Positions 11,264-24,782 of a stretch of DNA of 64,000 nucleotides are shown one piece after another. The DNA lies in the NCBI GenBank assembly GCA_030562195.1, contig JAUJPP010000012.1, positions 20,956,001 to 21,020,000 of the forward strand, written 5' to 3'. The position numbers were made by a program, and so were the translations under genes. Origin of the DNA: Nipponacmea schrenckii (taxonomy: Eukaryota; Mollusca; Gastropoda; Lottiidae). The stretch's first letter is position 1. The number at the start of each line of letters is the position of its first letter. A model generated the notes under the pieces. That model saw only the letters and a list, made by a program, of their open reading frames with translations. It was not told the origin of the DNA and ran no database searches.

Positions 11264-12138
11264 TTTATACTAACTGTCTCTTTCACAATTTTCACTTATT
11301 TCAAGAAAAACGAATAAGTTTTGAATTTTGCTTTGTAATTATGTTTCACTTATTCCCCTTTAATGACTTTTTCTCTGAGAAAGTCTAAATCGGTCATACA
11401 CAGATGCCTTTGTTATCCAGCCTCAAACATTAATGGTTACCTACTGTTGATTTATAGTTGAATGGGTCAGTCATTCATTTATCAGTCACTAGAGGTTCAA
11501 ATCTTCCTTCAATTACTCCAAGACGATAGCATTTTATTGATAAACCGAGGTCATTCCTGGTGGATTAATAAAATCACATTGAAATTTGACGAATTGGTCA
11601 AAGTTGCGGCTGGATAAAGAAGTCTTATTCTCACCTGCTTCAAATAAATTGAGTCTTCATTATTATTTTGTAAATTTAAATTTCACAAGAACTAAACCAA
11701 CCAGAGTGTGTGTGAATCTGACGAAAAATATGAATGACTTATCAATTTAGTTTCTCTTATCATTATGTATCCACACTAGGAAAAAATTTCCAATTCTAAT
11801 TTTCGTTTCAAAGTTACCTTTCCCTTCCACCTAGCTGATTCCAAACCAAGTACAACTGACATGGCGGAATACGGAGGAGGACAAACATTATTTAGTATTC
11901 ATTCGAAAAATAATGTGTCATACCTCCTCTGCCATGACGTTTGATTTATTTAACTGAATATTTCAACGACTTGGCTAAATATTGCAAAATATCGAGAATG
12001 CCTTTGTTCACCCACTAATGAAATATTTAAGACGAAAAAAACGAAATATGTCCCTTATTTGGGAAATGAAAAGTGAAACTGCGGGATTCGATTTTTCAAA
12101 GTGAAAATAAATTCAGTTCGACCGAGAAGGAACCAAAA
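11264..12138. promoter_or_regulatory. Shared head-to-head promoter region, PSMD5 / Raw-like
   Basis: Only 875 bp separate the ATG of PSMD5 (- strand, 11263) from the ATG of the Raw-like gene (+ strand, 12139), with no other ORF of note. Such spacing is typical of bidirectional promoters. In the middle (11858-11938) is an imperfect inverted repeat whose arms both read ACATGGC or TCATGGC outward. No TATA box was located with confidence. Confidence 0.6.
11858..11938. repeat. Imperfect inverted repeat in the bidirectional promoter
   Basis: Left arm about 11858-11894 (GACATGGCGG, GGAGGAGGAC, AAACATTATTT). Right arm about 11907-11938 (AAATAATGTGTCATACCTCC, TCTGCCATGAC) is its near reverse complement. 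The spacer is about 12 nt. It could form a hairpin or be a mirrored pair of ATGGCG (YY1-like) sites, one facing each gene. Confidence 0.75.
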
Positions 12139-15100
12139 ATGCCTATGTCATTAGAAGTGAACGTGAATGGCTCCAAAGTCAGAGGGAGTACAAGTAGCTA
12201 CAGTGATTATGAAACTGCCTCTATGGGCACAGATTTTCATATTTTTGGCCCTTTCACTGGGTAAATTTATTTTTCTAAAAACTCTTGTAAACATTTAGAC
12301 AATGGTCATGAATGGACATAGTAATACTAATAGTTCAAAATTTAATTTGTCTCTCTAACGTTAGGTATTTGTCTCCCAAATCTTTGATAATTTGTCTAAT
12401 AAGCTCTTGGTTATTTGTATCCTAAATGTTTGGTTATTTGAATTGTATATTTGAAAGTGAATGGTCTACTTTCGCAATATAAATAAGTACTAAGTAGATG
12501 AAACTTTATGTTTAAATGTAATGATTCTTCAATTTTATTTTTAAAGAGACCCACTAAGCCTAGGCATTTGTGTCAAATGAATGATTCGTTCAGCAATTGT
12601 TTGTTTTAAAAAAAACCAAAAAAGACAATCCAAAATCTGTCACAAATTCAAATCTAACTTTATCAAAAAGAACTAATCAAAAGGTTTGAAAAAAGGTTGA
12701 GCTTAAATTTGATAATGATATCAGACTTATATTTAATATTTTTCAAAGATTAAAGTACTAATCCTATATTTTATCTTTTTTTACAGACATCTAAGTCAGG
12801 TGTTTGAGAAATATGAAGAAGATGGAAAAGTGTGTGAAAAGAAATTGATTGACGCTTTTCATGATTTGAATTTATTTCCTTCTAAGTCACAGAGTAAGTA
12901 TGTACAAATCAAGACGCTTATCAGCATTGTGGTCTTAAATATTAAATCTGCATGAAGAGTTACCCCCCTTGATTTAGTGGCTTAGGGCCTAGATTAACTT
13001 CTTAAGCTTTGCCCCATCAGCTACAAGTTGGAGCTAGACTTGGCATTTACTTGTCAAAATGGTGAATTGTTCAAAGATTGCCAAGCAGTAATTGAATAGG
13101 CACTGCCGTGTCAGAAAAATTTTCCCCATTGATCACTGCATTGCCATGTATTCAAAAGCCAGATTAGGGTGGTGTGCATAATATGTAGTCCAAGGGATGA
13201 ACAGTTCCAATATATTTTATTATTCTATAAGATCTATAACCTTTTAAATATTCATTAAAAATATTATTCAGACAAAATTATTATTTCATATTTTATTTTG
13301 ACAGTTCATGAAATGGTTCACTGTGCTGTAGAATATGGTAGCCCTTGTTGTGTTGATAACATCACATTTGGGGAATTCTGTGTTCTAGTGGATGAGCTGC
13401 AACATTATTATAGTAAAAGGTAAGATAATTTATGCTAATTTATGCAAATTTATTCAAGTTTTAGAATATTGATGTTATACTTTAAACACTAAATAGTTTG
13501 TTTCATCAAGATTTGTCAAATTTTTTAGAATGAATGAGTTAACTCAAAGAAATTAAATGAAACACAATTTGAATTACTGTAGGGCTATATTGAATGTAGA
13601 TCAAACTATAAATGTAAAGCTAATAGATTGTGAAAGAGAGAACAAACATAGTTATCTCCCTTCCAGATTAGAGATATTTCACAATAATATATTATAATTC
13701 TATGATAAAGCTACCACAACAATGACTGACAAAATTCTCAGATATCAAACCACAACATAAGTCTAGCCTCCACTCTAAGATAAGTGGACATTGACAACAC
13801 CACAAAGGCATTTGTCGAAAGAATTTTATCACACAGGCATTTACTAGAAGAATTTTATCAAAAACAATATGGATAAGATATTTGAAAAAAAAAACATGTT
13901 TCACAAAATGAGATCCTTCAATCAGTTAAATATTGATAGAAAAATTGCATGTGTGGAAGAGTTTAATAGATATTTGAGGGGTGTCAAGTTAATAGTAAAG
14001 TTTGGCCCAATAGATCCAGCCTAGCCCTCAAAGGCTTGTGGCATAATTTTGTCCCAAATTGAGGGATCCTCAACATCAATTTTCGGCATTTTCTTGGGGA
14101 AAAAGTACTCAATTTTGTTTAACTGTATATAGTGCACCCCCTCTTTGTTGGGCCTGTTTTAGGGTAAAAACCTGCGCATTATACACAGAATTATACAGTA
14201 GATGAATTTGATCACACAACAAATCATAGAGAGTGATTTGAATCAGTGAGTGACCCACAGTGAATAATGAAACAAAATCTGGTATTTTAATGTGATTAGG
14301 CATTAACTAATATGATATTGATAAGTAGGATCAAAAATATTTAGATTAGATAATTATCAATTATAGAATTAGACAGCAACCCATGAAATATAATGAAACT
14401 TAATAAGCTGGTTTTATTGGGTGTTTAAAGGGATAATACACTCGTCCTACGGCTTATATTTGTGTTTAATATTGACTATTAGTTAAATAAGTATGCATCC
14501 CACACTTTACCAAATTTTAAAAAGCCACAATAAAAAAATATTCGGAATTTTAAAAATAAGTGAGCCAGCAACAATTCCATTCAGTTTGAGAATAAAAGCG
14601 TCTGGTAAATCAACACTAAAACATCATTGTGCAATTCAACAGTAGGGGTCAAGGACGCGTGAAAACTCACATGTAAGAGTTACTTCCCTTTATATTTACA
14701 CAATTTGAAAATCGCTTGATGGATGGCTCAAGCATTTTATGATTAACTACTTTATTTGGGGTATTTATCGGATTTTAGAGGGATTTTGATGTATAGGTAA
14801 GTCCACTGATGGATATATACTGTTATTGTCCAAATTTGAGTGAACTTAAATTTTTATGTTCGTTCTAACGCCTATTATCCCTTTAATACTGATTTGATAG
14901 CTATAAGTAGATTGAAAATGTCATTATGTAAAATATAGAATGAGTGACATAACCCACAGATACAAAATGAGACAAAATGTAGAGCTTTATTTCAATGAGA
15001 TAGGGTAGATAAATAGATTGGAAATTTCGTCATATTGAATGAGTGAGTGACCCTTTAGAAAAAATATGAAACTAAATCCATGTATTTGTAAAGTGGAACA

Positions 15101-18100
15101 GTGAACTTGAATGTTAATGTTGAATATTGAATGAGTGAGTAACCCACACCTGAAAATGAAACAAAATTTAGAGAAATTTTTACCTTATTAGACCACTGTT
15201 GATTACTTAATAAATCTTAATCAGATTTGGTCAAATTTCATAATGTCAAATATTGAATGGGTGAGTGACCCACAGAAAAATGAAACAAAATCTTCAGTTA
15301 TTGAAATAAGATTGAATTTCATGATGTCAGATATTGAATGGGTAAGTGACCCATAGAAAAATACGAAACAAAATCTAGAGCCTTTTTAATCAGATTGGGT
15401 CACTGGGGATTACTCAATAACTTGAAGAGATAAGAATTTCATAATGTCACCAAGTAATCCATGCTGGGATATATTAATGTCAGGACCAGAGACCATATGT
15501 TGATATTTCCTTGAGTAGCCAATATAGGAAGTCATAGCCATATGGTTTAAGTCACACAGCTTAAAGGGAAACTGCTTCTTAGAATGAACATAAAATTTGA
15601 AAATTTTAAATTTGGCCAATAAGAGCTCTATTCATCAGTAAATATACCTGCTGCCATAAATAACATAAAAAATGCATACCCAAAAAACCAAGTAATTATC
15701 CACAAAGATGCTTATGATTATCGAAAAACGCTCAATAATTTGATTAACTGTTTTAAAAAAATGACTTGGGTTTGTGAGTTTTCCAGTTTTAAAGGGATTA
15801 TGTTACTTTATGACACCAGGTAAGTTCACTGATGAATATTATCGACTCAAAAAATTTTGATTCAATGTCTTTTAAAACTAAAATTGGTTAATGTTCAGTT
15901 TTAAAGAGACAGTATGTCTACTTTATGAAGGTAAAGTTCCTGAAATATATACTAATATTGATCAATTGCTGTGAGTCAACTAAAATACTTTATGTTGCCA
16001 TTTTAATGGAAGCACGAGTATACTTTAATATTGAAAGTATGAACTAAAATGAGTTAGATCTTTGTCAAGTTATGACAACTGGTTAGTCCAACTGATGGAT
16101 TATATAATACTCTTATTGATCAAGTTATGACACCTGGTAAGTCCAACTGATGAATATATACTCTTATTGACCAAGTTATGACACCTGGTAAGTCCAACTG
16201 ATGAATATATGACTCTTATTGACCAAGTTATGACACCTGGTAAGTCCAACTGATGGATATATATACTCTTATTGATCAAGTTATGACACCTGGTAAGTCC
16301 AACTGATGAATAATATACTCTTATTGACCAAGTTTGACACCTGGTAAGTCCAACTGATGAATATATACTCTTATTGACCAAGTTATGACACCTAGTAAGT
16401 CCAACTGATGATATATACTCTTATTGACCAAGTCATGACACCTCGTAAGTCCAACTGATGAATATATACTCTTATTGACCAAGTTATGACACCTGGTAAG
16501 TCCAACTGATGAATATATACTCTTATTGACCAAGTTATGACACTTAGTAAGTCCAGCTCCAGCTGATGAATATATATTCTTATTGACCAAGTTTGAAAGT
16601 TTAAATTTTAGGTTCATTTTAAGAGGTAATAGACCTTTAAACAGTTATGTTAGATATAGGTACTTTAAGGTAAAAATAAATATTGCGTAATACACACATA
16701 TATATATAAATGTAGAGTGACAGTTTTGTAACTAGATGCAAAATTAATACATTTTCTATTTGCATGTCTCTCGGCATTATTGTGGCATAAGGGACTTTAA
16801 TGGAAACGTGTTGAAATTGGAACCATTTCTAAAAATGGTCTTGAGAATTGAACAATGTGTTCCATTTTCTATTTGAAATGTAAAATTGAAAAACAGACAA
16901 AATGGTTTCCAAATAATTTGTATTAACCCAAATCAAGGAATTTTTCAATTAAAATGACCACTAATAAAATGGATTCCCATTATTCCAGCCTGCCCTTTCC
17001 CTGCCCCCAGTCATCATTGAAAAAGAAATGGGAACATGGTACAGATACCAGGAGAAAACGAAAAGGTAAGGTTGAATTAGTTCATTTTGAAAATGCATTG
17101 AAATCTGTGTGCAATGAGGGAAATTTTGATAGATGTTGATAACTGACAGCCCTGTTGATAGGTTTGAATTGGTGCTGGGACGTTTAATTTTTTGTCCTGG
17201 GACCTCCTCTCTCCAAGGAACTTTTGGAAACTAGAAGCCTGGAGAACGTAATTCTGACCACCGTACTCTTAGGGGTTAAAAACCCTTATTTAAATGGTCA
17301 TCTTTTTGGTTTTTGTATATTACTTAATCTCTGAAGAAGGTTTTGAGGGAAGAGAATTGGTGGGGCTTAATTCTCAAAACCCAGGGCCAGGGCCCAGCCC
17401 TTGTGGCCCCACCCTAATCTGGAATCTGTAGAAAGCAAGTTTCATTAATAGTTAAGTCGTATGAATAGGATATATAATTCATATGTTATGTCATATATTA
17501 TAGAAAGTCAATCGAATTTCCAAGTATTTTTGGGTGGCTCTTGTAACCCTACAACATGGCGACGAGATATAGCCATACCATTCCTGAAGAAAGAAGTCAT
17601 CACTTTTTACAACCCAGTAGGTAGCCATATTGTTTTTTGCCCCTCTGTATTCTGCATCATTCGAGAACGCTTCTGACCTTGTTACCAGAATTAGGACACT
17701 CACAGAGCTAGGAAGAAGCTGAAGAAAAGGGTGGAGAAAAAAAAATTTGGTCAGGAAAAGATTGTTGTCAGACGTCAATTATATTATAATTTCAGCAAGT
17801 CAACACGTGGAGACCAGAATTAATAGAACTAGAAGATAAGGCTAAACAGGTGAATCTACTTTGAATATCAGATTTGAATGTCAATATTTTTACCATCTGC
17901 CTTGAAATTTTGGCCAGTACGCAGCCAAAAAATGGCTTAAATACTACTAAGTGGCAGCCATTTTATTATACTTTGTGTTATATATCTATAAGAGTGTGCC
18001 TTTCTTTCACAGTAAATTTAAACCATAAAAATATTTTAAGGGTTCATTCTGTATGAATTTGACTGTTTTGGATATTTCTATTTACAATAGAAATAGTTCA

Positions 18101-21100
18101 CAGTTAAGGATCCTTTCTACTCACTGGTCCTTGGCCAAACCTCTTGGTATTGATTTTACAAGGATTACTACTTAGGTTCACAGTTAAGATTCCTTTCTAC
18201 CAGCTGGTCCTTGGTCAAACCTCTTGGTATTGATCTTACAAGGATTACAACTAGGTTCACAGTAAGGATCTTTCTACACTGGCCTCTCAAACCTCTTGCA
18301 TTATCTTACAAGGATACAACTGAAGAATCCTTTCTACCAGCTGGTCCTTGGTCGAACCTCTTGGTATTGATCTTTCCTGGATTTATCCGTACCCAATTAC
18401 AGCTGGTTGGACTGGAATTAGGAGTAACAAATCATCAGACCTTTCACACACCGATTAAGACCAGAACCCCAGCTCAACTTTACAGAACTTTATTCTTTTT
18501 CAGTCAGCTGACCTACTTTGTTTTGTGATCGACAATCAAACACGAGCTGTAGTTTCAATGATAGAAACAGCTTATTTAGTAGGTATGTAACTTTACATTT
18601 GAAATAAACTCATTTCTTACTCTTTGGATTTGTTGTAGCACTGTCAGTTATAGTGTTGGAATCTTTACATGACATCATTTGCTTGGTTACTTTGAACAAA
18701 TCTTGGTTGTATATCCTTTTTGGGAAAGGTATTTTGAAACCATGATTTCTGAAGCGTCTTTTAGCGCCATTTCAATCACTCTGGTTTTGTTCTTCCAGTT
18801 TTTTTCGCAACTTTTTAAGATTCTTTGTGTAATTAAAAGAAAGATTTTGTACTAAATTCAGGCTGCTACAGACAAATTATTGTGGTGATGAGTGCTTATG
18901 AAAAGGATGAAGAAATTTTAATCAATGGAAAACATATCTCACAATCGTAAGACCACTTTCTTTATACCAAACTGTAGAACTCTATTCTTGATTCTCGCAA
19001 CTGGGGTGGCTAGCTCCAGAAGTCTCAATTCCATTCATCCCATCCCAGGAATTGAGTTGTAGCAAGGAATAATTTACCAGAGTTTACCCTCATTGCACAC
19101 TGCGAAACACCATCACTCATAAGTGACTTTAATTTTAGAGAGTGTACATACTTACTGCTTAATTTTCTCATTGTCCAATTTTACCTTCAATTTTAGAGAG
19201 CGTTTTGATTTGATGAGAGTGCGTAATGTTTTGATTGATTTGGTTGAACGAAACAGCATACCAGTTTTCAGTGATATTCACTCCGCATTAAACTGCGTAG
19301 TGACCTGCCTCCACCAAGGCTTACGGGTTCAAGATTTACAACTACAACATGGAGCTAGTCCTGTTAGATATGGTCATCTAGAACTTGGAGAATCCTTACT
19401 GTAAGATTGGAAGTTTTTTACCCTAATCAATAGTTTTAAACAAAACTTTAACCCTGTATCAGTGCCTTACATAGAATAGCAACTTGTTACGTTTCAATCA
19501 CCTTTAACCCTTATCAGATTGGACTTGAGTTGTGCAAACCAATGCACCACCCCTGTAACCAGAGTGCATAGCAGCCGCGTCAGTCCTGACTGATGTGGCT
19601 GCTATGCACTCTGGCTGACTACTATTAATCAGGGCCGAACATCCTACGAAAGCATAATACTGTCCTCACTGTTGAAGCTTACTAATATAAGATTATAATA
19701 AGCAGTTATTGCCCTTGTTTTGGCTAATGATTTAATATTAAATTGTTTCAAATTCCAATGTTGATTCCTTATATAATTCTACCCTTGTCAGAAAATAAGA
19801 GTAGGATGTAAAACTTTTTATTTTACAGAAAATTACGAGAAACATTCAACTCCATAACATGTAAACACGAAGGCAGAATGAGCTTTAAAGATGTAAGTTC
19901 ACACATGTGTTTAGAATGCTGAACTAATTAAGTATGGGAAGATTCTGCAGACGGCCTATATTTATAAGGCTCTCCCATGTACTCTTCTATGGGAGACTTG
20001 CTTTGACACCTTTACAGACCACAATTACAATAGTAACCGGAGGTTCAACTGGCAAGTTGACTCAAGTGATGCTTAAGTAATTATCTAAAAATCACCTAGG
20101 CTATTTTAGCTGCTCTCCCAGGGGAGACTACTCTTAATAGAATTGACATTTACAGACCACAAAATAATATTAGTTTTAGTTTAAACTAGCTAGTTATAAG
20201 TAAAAATCTGCTAGGCTATTTTAGCTGCTCTCCCAGGGGACACTACTCTTAACATAGTTTGTATTATCAGACCACAATAATATTATATTTATTATAGGTT
20301 CAACTGGCATATAAAGCTATGACCAATCAACACCTACCATCTAACTTGTTAAAAAATAAGAAGAAGTCATACACATTTGAAGAATTGTGCTGTCTAATTT
20401 CTGAGTTCAAAAGACAGGTAAATATTGAAGAGTCCATATTGTTTTGTTCATTTGGCTTGACTCCTCTTTAGACAAAATAATTTGTTTAATGTATGATGTG
20501 ATAAACAAATACTATGGTAGCTTCCATTTCCTTAACTAGCTGTCCTGATGAAGCTTGTGTGTCTGACTATTTCTGAATTTTATTTTTTATTTCAGAGACC
20601 TTCCTCGATTTCTCTGTTTCTAACGAAATTATTGTCACCTTTAACATGGTTGATAAGTAAGTTACTCCATCTTTCATTTTATTTGAAATTTGTGGATTCT
20701 CTAAAAGAGATGATGTACTAGTATATTGAACCCTTAATGCAAATTGGGATTTTTAGCTTTGTGGACTCTCTGGGGTGCTGTGTAGACAGAAATGAAAACA
20801 AATGCTTGGTTATGTTACCATCTATGTGGACTCTCTGGGGTGCTGTGTAGACAGAAATGAAAACAAATGCTTGGTTATGTTGCCATCTATGTGGACTCTC
20901 TGCAAGAGGTGCTGTGTAGAGAGACATGAAAACATAGCTTGGTTATGTTGCCATCTATGTGGACTCTCTGCAAGAGGTGCTGTGTAGACAGAAATGAAAA
21001 CAAATGCTTGGTTATGTTACCATCTATGTGGACTCTCTGAAAGAGGTGCTGTGTAGAGAGACATGAAAACATAGCTTGGTTATGTTGCCATCTATGTGGA

Positions 21101-24100
21101 CTCTCTGCAAGAGGTGCTGTGTAGACAGAAATGAAAACAAATGCTTGGTTATGTTACCATCTATGTGGACTCTCTGCAAGAGGTGCTGTGTAGAGAGACA
21201 TGAAAACATAGCTTGGTTATGTTGCCATCTATGTGGACTCTCTGCAAGAGGTGCTGTGAAGAGAGACATGAAAACATAGCTTGGTTATGTTAACATCTAT
21301 GTGGACTCTCTGCAAGAGGTGCTGTGTAGAGAGACATGAAAACATAGCTTGGTTATGTTGCCATCTATGTGGACTCTCTGCAAGAGGTGCTGTGTAGAGA
21401 GACATGAAAACATAGCTTGGTTATGTTGCCATCTATGTGGACTCTCTGCAAGAGGTGCTGTGTAGAGAGACATGAAAACATAGCTTGGTTATGTTAACAT
21501 CTATGTGGACTCTCTGCAAGAGGTGCTGTGTAGAGAGACATGAAAACATAGCCTGGTTATGTTGCCATCTATGTGGACTCTCTGAAAGAGGTGCTGTGTA
21601 GAGAGACATGAAAACATAGCTTGGTTATGTTGCCATCTATGTGGACTCTCTGAAAGGGGTGCTGTGTAGACAGAAATGAAAACAAATGCTTGGTTATGTT
21701 ACCATCTATGTGGACTCTCTGAAAGAGGTGCTGCTTTTGTTCAGACATTAATACTGAATGCTATTTTGAAATGTGAACTCTCTGAAGGTATCGCCAAGTG
21801 GAAATAACTAGCCCAAAATTCGTAAAATATGTCATCTCTCTAAAAAGATGTTTATGCTTGAAAATTTACCATCTTTACAAATCAATAAGAAAAGTAGGAT
21901 GTAAAACTCCATTCATTCCAGATAAAGTTCGAGGGCCGGCACCAATTATGGAGTCTTATAATGATGACGGTACCAGAGATATTTATCTGGGAGGAAGTTG
22001 TGGAAAATCATCCTGGAGAGAAGATATAGCTATTCCTATGCTACGGTAGTTACTGTTTTGAAGGAGCCTTTATTATTGACTAAAACCATGTAGTTGGCAA
22101 TGGGGGAAATTTTTACTATTCTAATTTTTTTGGCTGCTTTTATTTTATGGAAATTTTGCCACTATCTTACTCTTTTTGCAATTTTCAACTGTCGAGAGAT
22201 GTTTAACATGCACAGATTGTACCACAAGGGGCCTTGGTTTATTGTCGCATCTGAACGACTAGATACTTTTTCCATTTCAGTCCCTCTGACCTGCATCACT
22301 GACACGGGGAAACAGGGTTGAAAAAATCTGAAAGTTAGTGTTTTCCTGGGGCTCTCAGGTTAACAAGCAAGGGCCGTCTTACTCATGACGCAACTCGACT
22401 TTCTCAGACATAACACGTGAATTCAGTCCAATAAATCCCTTTTCAACAAGTTCATCTCAACCATTGCTGGGATTGATTCCTAGACCTTCAGGTTCATAAG
22501 CAAGCATCTAAATCACTGAACCATCTCCGTCTCCGTCTCCCCCTTAATATATTTAATTTAAATTGATTGCAGACGTCAAGGCCTTTCCTACCTCAATCCA
22601 TTTGTAAGTGAATGGATATTTAATATGATACCAATGCAAGTCGCAGCCAGGGAAAAATGCCGTCTGCTCTTATACATTTTAACTGATGAAGCACGCTCTT
22701 TTTCAGCCATGGTTGAGGTATGTTTTTCTTTCATTTTTCATTTCAAGAGGAATTAATATGCTGCTGCTGAATGCTTTGGATATAAAATCCTTATCAGGAT
22801 TATTAAAAATTTGGAAAAAAAAAGATTGCAAATAGGTTTTCTAAATTTTTCATGTGCATCAGGGATAATGAAAGCGTCAATTTTCATCGTTCAAATTTCA
22901 GTCAGACAAGTGTAATGTGGAAATGCTGTTATATATCATAAACAACAGTTGCAAAAGCTTGCAAGAACCACAGATATCACACTTGAATGGTGCAAATTGA
23001 TGCTATCAGTGTTCCAGGTACACATAGAAAAGTCTACCTCTTGAGGAAACTTTCTGAACAGTATTGAGGAATCTGAATGAAGACTATTCTATTCCAGGCT
23101 GGTTATTATATTGGGAGAGGATGTCGGGTTGTTTTATGTATTCAGTATTTAAAGAAAGGTTCACTGATATCAGGAGAACATGTGAGTAGAAAGAAATCAA
23201 AACGACAAACTTTCAAAATAAAAAAGGCTCTAATTTTGGTTGAAAATGTCTTCAGTAAGAACACTTTTCAAAACATGTGTTTGTGTTTGCATTGTAGATG
23301 GGACGACGATATTGTTTGATTTTGACATTGGTGGTATGGGTTGACGATATTGTTTGACATTGGTGGAATTTAACATATTGCTCTGACATTGTGGTATGGT
23401 TAACAATATTGTTTGCATTGGTGGTATGGTTGACGATATTTTTACATTGGTGGTATGGGTTAAGATTTGTTTACATTGTGATGGGTTAACGATATTGAAA
23501 ATTGACATTGGTGGAATGGGTTTACGATATTGTTTGACATTGGTGGTATGGGTTAACAATATTTTTCTTTGGGTTAAAAGGGTTAACAGATATTTACTTG
23601 GTGGTATGGTTGAAATTTTTTGCTTGGTGGTATGGGTTAACAATATTTTTTGACATTGGTGAGGGGTAACCATAGATATGACATTTGGTAGGGGTGCAAA
23701 TTGTTGCATTGGGGGTTAGGGTTAACAAATAAAGTTTACCTTTGGGGGAGGGTAACTTTTTTTAAACATTTGAGGAATGGGAATGAAGATATTGTTTGAC
23801 AGGTGGTTGGTTATATTGTTTGAGGATTGGGGTTGGGTTTTTTGTTTCATTTTAAAGGGTTCACTGATATCAGTTTAAACTTTGGTGGTAAAAGGTTAAC
23901 AATATGGGACAAATTTATGGTTAACAAATGCTCTGACATTGGGGTTTGGGGAAATTTTGTTTCAGGTGGGGGGAACACTTTTCTAACTTTGGGGTTGGGT
24001 TTTTGTTTGCATTAGTGGATGGGTTGACGATATTGTTTGACATTGGTGGTATGGGTTAACGATATTGTTTGACATTGGTGGAATGGGTTAACGATATTGT

Positions 24101-24746
24101 TTGACATTGGTGGTATGGGTTGACGATATTGTTTGACATTGGTTGTATGGGTTGACGGTATTGTTTGATATTAGTGGTATGGGTTAACGATATTGTTTGA
24201 CATTGGTGGTATGGGTTAACGATATTGTTTGACATTGGTGGTATGGGTTAACGATATTGTTTGACATTGGTGGAATGGGTTAACTATGTTTGACATTGGT
24301 GGTATGGGTTGACAATATTGTTTGACATTGGTGGTATGGGTTGTCATATATATGAACTATTGGAAGAATCGTTCCACGCCAGCGATAATTAAAGATTGGA
24401 TTTGGGGCATCTTGAGCAGACTTTACCCCTACCCCTTTTTTTTATTTTACCAAAATATCTGTTATCATTTTAAGAAGTTGTTCACTCTTTGTGTTTTTAA
24501 ATTTGTTACTGTTTTGACTTGTAAGCAACTTAACCAAATTTCTGTTACCGTTAGGACATGTTACGATTTTATCTGGATTACTATACATTTATCTATTAGA
24601 ATAGCCTTTCAACTAAATAATTTTCATACATGATTTCAAAATAACAACTCAATAATACTAACATGAGAGATTAGAAGCAATAGACTCCTCTAATCATTCG
24701 CTTTACCGGACGAAACTGTCTCGGCGAGCGCCAGCTATCCTGGGGG

Positions 24747-24782
<36 letters not shown>

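Noticed and set aside
20718..21279. CRISPR-like regular array (68-bp period)
   Set aside because: No unique spacers between short repeats; the whole unit is repeated. Eukaryotic minisatellite.
24366..24386. Second 28S rRNA match (TTCCACGCCAGCG)
   Set aside because: Only about 13 bases agree and the flanks do not; too short to call.
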